Below, piece after piece: positions 20,507 through 27,738 of a DNA stretch of 64,000 bases; within the stretch, counting starts at the first letter, position 1; every line of letters starts with the position of its first letter. The notes beneath the pieces were generated by a model. That model was not told the DNA's origin and did not search any database. It worked only from the letters and a program-made list of their open reading frames with translations. The position numbers and the translations under genes are program-made. Location: NCBI GenBank assembly GCA_015179125.1, contig WHVA01000280.1:62001-126000 (forward strand), written 5' to 3'. This stretch comes from Gautieria morchelliformis. Taxonomy: Eukaryota; Basidiomycota; Agaricomycetes; Gomphales; Gomphaceae.

Positions 20507-22132
20507 TCACAGCTCGACATACCGGTCGGTGGGCAATAACTCACCGTCTGGATCTAAACGCGCATCCGTGTTCACGAAGACGTGGTCCGGGTGATTGTCA
20601 TCACTCGTGTCGCTCTCGTAGTAGCACGACAGGCAGTCCGCTACCTTGTTCTCTACACCGTCAACATGAACGGTGTTGAAATTGAACCGGGAGAGAAACT
20701 CCCACCATCTGACCTGTCGGTCAGATAGGCTCTTTTGGGTCTCTAAGTACTCGAGTCCCTTGTGGTCTGTGACGAGGGTAAACCTTCGCCCCAGCAGTTT
20801 GTCCTCCCATTTCATGAGAGCCTCGAGCACCGCGATAGTCTCGTGCTCGTGAGTCCGGTAGTGTTGCTGAGCAACGCTGAACTTCTTTGACAAGAAGCCG
20901 GCTGGTCGACAAGTTTTCCAGTCAGGGCCTTGGCCATAGACCGCACCGACGCCGGCTTTTGATCCGTCGGTGATCACCCAGATCGGCTCTGGGCACCTTG
21001 CATCTACTGGACGCAGGATCGGGGCCTTACAGGCCAACGCCTTAATGCTTTGCCAGCATTTGTCAAGCAGTGGCATCCATTCGAATGGACGGTTATTACG
21101 CGCACAGCCCGATAGCGGGGTGGTATATGCGCTAACATCCGGTATGTAGTGTGCCAGATACTGTACGAGCCTGAGGAAACACTGGACGTCGTTGAACGTC
21201 CGTGGCCTGTGCCACTCGCGGATGCATTGCATCTTGTCCTCATCGGCCTGTACCCCTCGGCCATCGATTATATGGCCGAGGCACTCCATTCGGATGGAGT
21301 AGAGGTCCACCTTTTTCTTGCGCAGAAAGAGGTGGTTCTTCCTTAGTCTGTCAAAGACGATGTAGAGGTGTTCTTCATGCTCTTTTATTGAGAGCGAGAA
21401 TATGAAGATGTCGTCCATGTATACATGGACGAAGCGACCTATGCAGTCGCGGAAAATGGCTGTAATCAGCCGTTGGAATGTTGATGGGGTGTTACAGTCC
21501 CCCATCTGTATCACCTGGCTCCTGAAGGTGCCGAGGATCGTGGCAAAGGCTGTCTTTGCTACGTGATCCGGATGAATCCGGATCTGCTCGTATGCTTCTG
21601 ACATATCGAGTTTAGTTCGATATCGGCAGCGAGCCATGTCGCTGCGTATGATATCCTGATCCGGGAAGGGCGTGACGTCCTTCACCGTGTTTTCGTTCTG
21701 CTGGCGCAGATCGAAGACGGTTCTCAATGTACCGTTCTTCTTCGGCACACATAGCATGGGCACTGCCTGCTGTGCTACTGCCGGGATCCACCACTTTGCA
21801 GTGGTGTATCGTTCTATTTTTGCCGACAGTTCCTCTCGGAAGTGTTTGGGGCATTTCGGTAGTCGATACCGTGTGTGCTTGTTGGGATCGATGAGGTTGA
21901 TCTCATGGTTGATCTCCCGCAGTGGCGGGAGTTCTAATGGAATTCCACTGACTAGGTCAGTGATTCTCTCCATCCATTCCTCGCCTCCGCGAGGAAGGTC
22001 ATCATCCGTGAGGATGATGGTAGTGGTTGGCTTAGAAGCCAGTAGGCGCTGTTGGCGTCTATTAGGTCCCGCGGCACACAGGCCCGCTTTCTTCTTTCCC
22101 ATTGCTTTCACCGTTAGGTGAGAGCGTCTCAC
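20507..22132 (-). CDS. Gypsy 1 reverse transcriptase and RNase H
   Basis: 541-residue frame. RT spans about residues 90-300 with YRLPKCP, TVFDLRQQNENT, MSEAYEQIRIHPDH, and the YMDDIFIFS active-site box near residue 241. RNase H follows, with WVITDGSKAGVGAVYG and FTLVTDHKGLEYLE. The last part leads toward the integrase linker. Confidence 0.95.
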   Translation of the reverse strand: MRRSHLTVKAMGKKKAGLCAAGPNRRQQRLLASKPTTTIILTDDDLPRGGEEWMERITDLVSGIPLELPPLREINHEINLIDPNKHTRYRLPKCPKHFREELSAKIERYTTAKWWIPAVAQQAVPMLCVPKKNGTLRTVFDLRQQNENTVKDVTPFPDQDIIRSDMARCRYRTKLDMSEAYEQIRIHPDHVAKTAFATILGTFRSQVIQMGDCNTPSTFQRLITAIFRDCIGRFVHVYMDDIFIFSLSIKEHEEHLYIVFDRLRKNHLFLRKKKVDLYSIRMECLGHIIDGRGVQADEDKMQCIREWHRPRTFNDVQCFLRLVQYLAHYIPDVSAYTTPLSGCARNNRPFEWMPLLDKCWQSIKALACKAPILRPVDARCPEPIWVITDGSKAGVGAVYGQGPDWKTCRPAGFLSKKFSVAQQHYRTHEHETIAVLEALMKWEDKLLGRRFTLVTDHKGLEYLETQKSLSDRQVRWWEFLSRFNFNTVHVDGVENKVADCLSCYYESDTSDDNHPDHVFVNTDARLDPDGELLPTDRYVEL

Positions 22133-22189
22133 CCTACGACTGTAGGGTGAGTTCGAGGACGAGTCGTCCCGCGACTCGTCCTCCTAGCT

Positions 22190-25100
22190 TCAATGAGCCA
22201 GGTTCGGCGTCAGCGCTTGGGTGATCCTGCTCACCCGTGGCCCTTTGTGCTCGTTCTTCGATTCGTCGTCGTCGAATGAGACCTTGCCCGTGGGGATCAC
22301 TTCGTTTCCCTTGCGGATCGTCCCTGTGCTCGCGAAGTCCAGGGTTATGCCGAATCTCCTTAGGAACGGTGTCCCTAAGATTGTGTCGTAGTATTCGACG
22401 TTTGCTACGTCGAAGTATTCGTTGTATGTCCCACAACCAAACTTGATGGTCGTGTTCGTTCCATAGTTGATCGTGGAACGGCTGCCTATGCAGGCTAGCT
22501 GCAACACGATTGGTTGCTCCAGGGAGAATGTCTTCATTCCTGTAGCTCGCGTGAATTCCGGGGACAACAGTACCCCTTCGCTGCCGCTATCTAGCAGGCA
22601 GTGGGCTTTTACGCTGTTTATTTCCCAGTACCCCAATAGGGTACGGTTCTCACTACGCGGACGCGTTGGCCGCGTTCTGTGTTTGCTTCGGTGGTGATAC
22701 ACCGGTTCGGCCACCTTGTCTGGCGTGACCGATGTGCGTGCCGCCATGACTTTCGTGGCAGTTTCTTCTTCCAGCACGAATCTGATCGCGCTGGACGTGT
22801 AGGTGGTGTCCTCCACCTCTTCGTCCCATTCATAGTATTGGGATGGCTCAGGGTCCCACTCTTCAGCGGGCGTGTCTCCATTATCCGGAGTGTCGTTGGG
22901 TTGGGGATCACCGTCCCACTCTTCATCAATCTGTTGAAGAGAGGTTTGATCGGGATCCGTCTCCGGAACCTCGGCTTCACCGTCGTGCCTCACGGCCGCT
23001 GTCCCTATACCAGACCTAAGTCGGGGGCATTCTGCCTTCTTGTGGCCAGGTTGGCCGCATTCAAAGCATGTGGTGTTGCTTTGGCTGCCGCTGGGCCTGT
23101 CATTGGGCCGGCCCGACGTTTTCGTCGGTGGGGCAGGTCGCGGGGACGATCCTGACGCTTGAGGCTGTTTAGCTTCAGGCGGGTGTCCAGCTTGTGCTGG
23201 GCATGAGGGCGGTAGCCGTTGACCTGTTCCGCTTCTTGCGAACAGGCTGGGCCTGGTCAGGCCCGTTTGTGTCAACGGCTTGTTCCCTGTGAGCCGGGCG
23301 GCGCTTGCCGTTGCTGCTGCGCTTTCTGCGCGGCGCATCCCCATGTTGTATCGGGATGCCTCCTCGATCATTCGGGCCATCTCGAAGAGTTTCTCTATTG
23401 AGCTGCTCTCGGCATTATAGCCCTTTTTGAGGACTTCGTTGCACAGCATTTCGCGTAGCGCCAATACGAACCGTCTCCGGAACGTGTACTCGTCTGGCGG
23501 CTGTATCATACGTGCCACGTATTTCGTGAGCTCGTTCAGCATCTCCTGAACGGTTTTCATGCCTTGCATGACCGCGTCGAATTTATTCGATGCGTGATGG
23601 TATGTCAGTGTGTGCAGGAACCTCTTTTGAAGGCCTTGCATCACTGACTCCAGGGTCCAGTTGCGGACCTGGCGATCGAAGCGTTCAACGTTTCGAAGGA
23701 ACCACTCCTGGGCTTCTCCGGTGAGGCAAGTGCCCACATAGCCGACCTGCGTGTCAATGCTGGTTGGCCCTAGGAGGCAATTCATTTTTAGCCATCGTAG
23801 GATGGCTGCCACGAAGACTTCAAACTCTTCGAGGTCCGATCCCCCTGCATATGGCTCGGGGTGGGCCAATTTTACGCCGGCCTTTGCTAGCACAGACTTC
23901 TCCAGGTCTGTGTCCGCGGTGTCTGCCAACGCCACACGGATCATCCGTGTGATCCCGCTGTACGGCTCCATTGGTACGACGTCGGCCTGGTCGGGGATTC
24001 CCTGGCCTTCCGTTGGGGCCATGGATCGCTTGCGCGGTTGTGACGCCGCGCGGGGCAGGCTGTTATATGCCCTGACGGGCCCCGGGCCCGGGTCGGGCTT
24101 GGGATCGGGAGCATTTTGTGCTCTCGGTTCCGGGGGCGTTTTGTGCCTGGTGTCCCCGGTCAGTCCCGCGTTGCAGATCCGTAGACTGCTGTTGTAGGCT
24201 GCACGCGCTTGCCGTGCGTCTTGTACGGCTTGCGTGAGCTGCTCGTCGGGTAGCTGAGCGGTGTGGCTGTGGGCCACCGTTTCTTCAGCGTTCTTCGCTA
24301 GTAGCTCGAGTGCCCGTGTGTGGCGGCACGCGGCTGCGGCTTCTTTACGCTGCCAGTGTGCGACTTTGAGCTCTAAGCTCTCGGTCGTTGTTTCAGAGTC
24401 AGGCTCTGAGGCGACTTGATCCCTAACGATCTGTTGGATCGTTTTACGGCTGTCCATTGGGGCAGACGGTTGTTCCTGAGGCTCGTTCCCGAACCTTACG
24501 TCCTGTTCGACCGGGACGGCTGGCAGCGGCATTCGCTGCTTGTCTCGCTCCTTTCGGCGTGCGTCACGACTGCGTTCGTTATCTGCGGACTGTTGCGAGC
24601 TCGGACGCATTGCGTTGCGTTCCCCGCGTGGGCGGAGTGCTTTCTGGACGTCCTCCAGCGTGGCTGCGTCTTGCAGCCTGACCTCCTCTGCCTGGTGGAG
24701 TTCCTTGCCAATTGCCATTAGGGCGGCGGCGGCGTTGTCAAGCTGCGATGCCAGCTGATCCCGCTTGTGGCGCATCAGTGTACTTCGGTCCAGTGCAGCC
24801 TGCACCTGTTTGTTCAGGGCTTCTGCCGTCTCGTGGTCAATGGCGTGAGCCCTCGAGCTCTTGCGACTAGAGCTTGAGTATTCCAAGTCCTGACCATCGT
24901 CTGGGCCTCGTCTCTTTTGCCGTCGTCCTCCTTCAGGGACGATCGTCGTCGCTCTACTTCGTGAGCGTCGGTTTGAGTCGTGGCTTTGTGCCCGTCTCGA
25001 CGTTGTTGCTCTACCGTCTGACGACGGCGAGGCTTCTCTGCTCTTTCCTTTGTCTTTGGGCAGAGAGAGATGGGGGGGCGGCGCCGGCTCGTTTCCCGGC

Positions 25101-25318
25101 ATCGTCTCTTCTTCGGCCACACTCGACGAGACGTGGTCGGGATTTTCCTCATCCTCTACTGAGGGGACGAGGGTGGTGAGATCTATGATCTCTCCATCTT
25201 CTATCGTCCTGGTCTCTTGGTCCAGGATAGCGTCAGCTGTCGTGTCGCTGGGCTGCGCCTGGGGCGTGGACCTCGAGCTCGTCGCTCGTGTCCGTCTTCG
25301 ACTGCGTGGGATCATCAT
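22190..25318 (-). CDS. Gypsy 1 gag and aspartic protease
   Basis: 1042-residue open frame. The first about 450 residues are charged and disordered with SR-like stretches. A capsid-like helical domain spans about 480-690 (ILRWLKMNCLLGP, AQEWFLRNVERFD). A CCHC zinc knuckle CFECGQPGHKKAEC lies near residue 765. The aspartic protease is in the last 180 residues, with LLDSGSEGVLLS as the active-site segment. The frame ends about 58 bp before the pol frame opens, an arrangement in which fungal Gypsy elements may use read-through or a separate start. Confidence 0.93.
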   Translation of the reverse strand: MMIPRSRRRTRATSSRSTPQAQPSDTTADAILDQETRTIEDGEIIDLTTLVPSVEDEENPDHVSSSVAEEETMPGNEPAPPPHLSLPKDKGKSREASPSSDGRATTSRRAQSHDSNRRSRSRATTIVPEGGRRQKRRGPDDGQDLEYSSSSRKSSRAHAIDHETAEALNKQVQAALDRSTLMRHKRDQLASQLDNAAAALMAIGKELHQAEEVRLQDAATLEDVQKALRPRGERNAMRPSSQQSADNERSRDARRKERDKQRMPLPAVPVEQDVRFGNEPQEQPSAPMDSRKTIQQIVRDQVASEPDSETTTESLELKVAHWQRKEAAAACRHTRALELLAKNAEETVAHSHTAQLPDEQLTQAVQDARQARAAYNSSLRICNAGLTGDTRHKTPPEPRAQNAPDPKPDPGPGPVRAYNSLPRAASQPRKRSMAPTEGQGIPDQADVVPMEPYSGITRMIRVALADTADTDLEKSVLAKAGVKLAHPEPYAGGSDLEEFEVFVAAILRWLKMNCLLGPTSIDTQVGYVGTCLTGEAQEWFLRNVERFDRQVRNWTLESVMQGLQKRFLHTLTYHHASNKFDAVMQGMKTVQEMLNELTKYVARMIQPPDEYTFRRRFVLALREMLCNEVLKKGYNAESSSIEKLFEMARMIEEASRYNMGMRRAESAAATASAARLTGNKPLTQTGLTRPSLFARSGTGQRLPPSCPAQAGHPPEAKQPQASGSSPRPAPPTKTSGRPNDRPSGSQSNTTCFECGQPGHKKAECPRLRSGIGTAAVRHDGEAEVPETDPDQTSLQQIDEEWDGDPQPNDTPDNGDTPAEEWDPEPSQYYEWDEEVEDTTYTSSAIRFVLEEETATKVMAARTSVTPDKVAEPVYHHRSKHRTRPTRPRSENRTLLGYWEINSVKAHCLLDSGSEGVLLSPEFTRATGMKTFSLEQPIVLQLACIGSRSTINYGTNTTIKFGCGTYNEYFDVANVEYYDTILGTPFLRRFGITLDFASTGTIRKGNEVIPTGKVSFDDDESKNEHKGPRVSRITQALTPNLAH

Positions 25319-25456
25319 GCTCGCAGCCGACAGTAGAAGGTCTACTGGAGGGTCTCAACGATTGTTAGTCGTCGACGTAGCGATCTTTTTCAAGATTGCT
25401 TCGAATCCACTATTGGTTGGTCGCATGGCGATCAACCGCAGGATAGTTCAAAAAGG

Positions 25457-25669
25457 TGTAAAGATATCTATCTTAAGCCTCAGGTCACAAGAGCACGACA
25501 GAACTTGACCAATGTGTGGTATTCTGATGGTACGTAGTGACAGTGTAAGGGTAAGATGCGATGGGGACCGCTGGCCGGTTCCCACACATAAACTATACAG
25601 TGGGTCCCTAAGGGGCCCACTGGGATTATGTAATAACTAATGTACATGTAGATACACGGGTTATTTACA
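25457..25669 (-). repeat. 5' LTR of Gypsy 1
   Basis: 213 bp, 209 positions identical to the 3' LTR. The bases following it on the minus strand do not start with TGG, so I cannot name a tRNA primer; self-priming, known in the Tf1 group, is possible. Confidence 0.95.
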
Positions 25670-25886
25670 CATGCCCCCTCAATCTCACCGTTAGCTACCG
25701 TAGATACACTTGTATAAAAGATCGAACGCTGTTCCAATTAAAACCACCACTTCTGCTTGTCATATTCCCCCGGAGCTCGAGTTCTAAGCGCATCAAGTCC
25801 TTGCTGAAACATCCCGGGTCACACCAGACCCTAATTCCTTAGCTACACTTAGTAGCACACTCCGTAGTTACCTAGTATTCTTCAGA
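25670..25886 (+). mobile_element. Solo LTR, family B (copy 2), right part
   Basis: Continuation of the LTR that starts at 16082. The first 5 bp are the CATGC duplication made by Gypsy 1. A TATA-like TGTATAAAAG box lies near 25710. The end CTTCAGA is followed by the second GTCAT. Confidence 0.87.
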
Positions 25887-26033
25887 GTCATAGGGTGAAA
25901 CTGCAGCAGTGAGATATACGAAGTAGAAGTGGTCCTTGTAAAGAACATGCCACAGAGTGGAGATTAGGTGATAATAGAGGCGGCATTGTGAAGACCGAAG
26001 AATCCACCACGTTCGATGCGGGGCACACCATTA

Positions 26034-26592
26034 TGTGGGGTACATAGCTGTCCTGTGTCAAGAGTGGGGTCCCATTCTTGTCTACCTACCCGACATCATT
26101 AGCTACTCATATAGTATAACTAGAACAATGACAAGAGAACAATGGCCGAAGAAGTTTGCACTTGTGAGTGCTTGTGTGAGCGTACGATCTCTCCTTATCC
26201 ACAACTAGCACTGGAGGCATATAAAAAATTTCTGGTCTGAAAAACTGTTCAAAAGACTGTAAAGATATTCCAACTTTTTTCTGTGTTTTTGTTAGAATTT
26301 GTTGAGCAAGAAAATTGTAAAAAGTTTAAAGTTTTTTGCAGGGTTTTTAATGTCTTTTTATAAGTTTCTTTGTGTAAACACAAAGAAACCCATAAAAAAC
26401 CCTGAAAAAAACTTTGAATTTCTTTACAATTTTCTTGCTCAACAAATTCTAATAAAAACACAAAATTTTATTATAGTTTTTTTACATAAAAAACGCTAAA
26501 AATATTTGGAAAATCTTTACAGATTTTTCAACAGTTTTTTGGACAAGAAAACTTTTATATGCCTGCAGTGTAAACAGCGTAGCTGTCTTACA
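26034..26592 (-). repeat. 5' LTR of element C, split by a MITE
   Basis: The same LTR as 13975-14168, interrupted at the TAG of ACAACTAG by the MITE 26209-26570 and resuming at ACAGCG. Without the insert and one duplicated triplet its length matches the partner LTR. Confidence 0.85.
26209..26570. mobile_element. CACTA-like MITE (hairpin element)
   Basis: 362-bp AT-rich element with terminal inverted repeats CACTGGAGGCATATAAAA / CACTGCAGGCATATAAAA. Almost its whole length is self-complementary, centred on GTTTCTTTGTGT-AA-ACACAAAGAAAC near 26367-26391. Flanks TAG (26206-26208) and TAA (26571-26573) fit a 3-bp duplication with one change. CACTG/CACTA ends with 3-bp duplications are the mark of the CACTA (CMC/EnSpm) superfamily. 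No coding capacity. Confidence 0.8.
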
Positions 26593-27296
26593 GCGAGGTC
26601 AAGTGCCATGCTCGCCCAGTGACTATGGGCCACTACAAATTTGATGACAGGGATGACCATGTCTACCAGGGCCAGCTTGCCGCACTTGTCAGGGAATTGA
26701 CAATGAACCATGGGATCCTGTTTAAGGTACGTCACATGCTGTCCCTAATACCGCCTCAATCTCACTCTCATGCAGGATCATGAGGCCCGTACGGGCCTAT
26801 TTGATAACCTGTGGACTGCCCGTATCCTGCGAGCCCAGTGGTTTGTGGATGCGCATGCGGAGGGGATCTCATTCCATGCCTATTTCAATCCAATACTGCT
26901 CCCCACACTTGCTCTCCTTTTCACTGCTGTGAGCTAACTCACTGGTCCATCACTTGCGCTGACCAATGCTCCCCAGATCGAGAACTGTGTTGATGAGTGG
27001 AAGGATGGGAGGTTCCGTTCTATTGATTTTACAGAGAAGTTATACAGAGAGAAATATCAAAGTTACCTGACGAATTTGGAGACGTGGGGCGACCATGCGC
27101 AAGGCAGGCATATACTCGCCTGGCTGCAGAAGTGTCTGCATGATAAAGCCAGGTATGCATACCATGCAGTCTCAGGTCAAACATCTAACAGCACTCTGTT
27201 ATTGTTTGTAGGACACTCTCTGGGGTGGGAGACTTGCAGACAACTCTCCCTGGCGTCCGGAAGCTCCTGCATGACATTTTTGATGCCACCATGTGA
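26593..27296 (+). pseudogene. DUF6532 host gene, 3' part
   Basis: Continuation of the gene broken at 13974. Four exons with canonical borders: 26593-26726, 26776-26928, 26977-27152 and 27212-27296, separated by 48-59 bp introns. The protein reads EVKCHARPVTMGHYKF, then LFDNLWTARILRAQWFVDAH, FHAYFNPILLPTLALLFTA, IENCVDEWKDGRF, REKYQSYLTNLETW, and ends LHDIFDATM-stop. The F-N-P-x-P-x-P-x-x-A-L block followed by DEW is diagnostic of DUF6532 proteins. These exons are intact, so the gene was probably functional until the LTR insertion. A distal AATAATAG-rich tail (27330-27400) could hold the polyadenylation site. Confidence 0.8.
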
Positions 27297-27436
27297 GAGG
27301 CCACAGCCGGAGGGGAGGAAGAGATGTTGGAATAATAGTTTATACAAGTTTACAAGTTTACTACCAAAAACCTTTTATTTCATTTTCAAGATAATCATAC
27401 TGTGACATGATCTCCTGCCCGTTCTTCAGTGACATG

Positions 27437-27659
27437 TGTTAGTAATCGGGACGATGACACCGCCGAGGCAGAGCCGGCACGCACTTAGCCGGAGGTTCGA
27501 GATCGCTCTCGACCCCGGGTTGCTGGTGCACCGGCATCGCATCGGCACAGCAGCTCGAAGAGATTGGTAATATAATGGACACCATATTTTGTATATAAAG
27601 GAACGATCTACTTGAGATCAAGATAGAACAACAGATCATTATATCTCCTTCGTCCCACA
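27437..27659 (+). repeat. 5' LTR of Copia D, plus copy
   Basis: 223 bp with a TATA-like box (TGTATATAAAGG near 27590) and inverted CGATCTACTTGAGATC just downstream, a likely start-site region. Confidence 0.92.
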
Positions 27660-27738
27660 GGTTATGGGCCCCGCGCATAACTAAACTACTACAAATCTAA
27701 CTACGCTCTATACTCCAATAACTCAATACTGATCAACG

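Larger units (their letters stand above)
16510..25669 (-). mobile_element. Near-complete Ty3/Gypsy chromovirus, family 1
   Basis: 9160 bp bounded by 213-bp LTRs (16510-16722 and 25457-25669), both TGTAAATAACC ... TTACA, with a perfect 5-bp target duplication CATGC (16505-16509 and 25670-25674). LTRs differ at 4 of 213 positions, so the insertion is young. Order on the minus strand: 5' LTR, gag-protease (25318-22190), RT-RNase H (22132-20507), integrase-chromodomain (about 20413-18874), extra ORF (18633-16759), purine tract, 3' LTR. It looks almost whole, with roughly two or three breaks. Confidence 0.97.
13975..26592 (-). mobile_element. Non-autonomous LTR element C (LARD/TRIM-like) with nested insertions
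   Basis: A pair of about 194-bp LTRs (13975-14168 and 26034-26592, the latter with a MITE inside) bound this element. Orientation is minus: a TGG-starting primer site (26031 down to about 26013) follows the right LTR, and a purine tract GAGGGGTGGGAGGAGA precedes the left one. After removing nested elements the interior is about 2.05 kb (14169-16081 plus 25892-26033) and shows no gag, protease, integrase or RT. Instead it holds a sense Zn2Cys6 ORF and a 50-bp tandem repeat. Flanks GCAA (13971-13974) and GCGA (26593-26596) are a 4-bp duplication with one change. Excising one copy rejoins the DUF6532 host exon in frame. Confidence 0.78.

Noticed and set aside
26005-26033. tRNA gene fragment (GTTCGATGCGGGGCACACCA)
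   Set aside because: It is too short after the T-loop for a tRNA and lies exactly where the primer site of element C should be.
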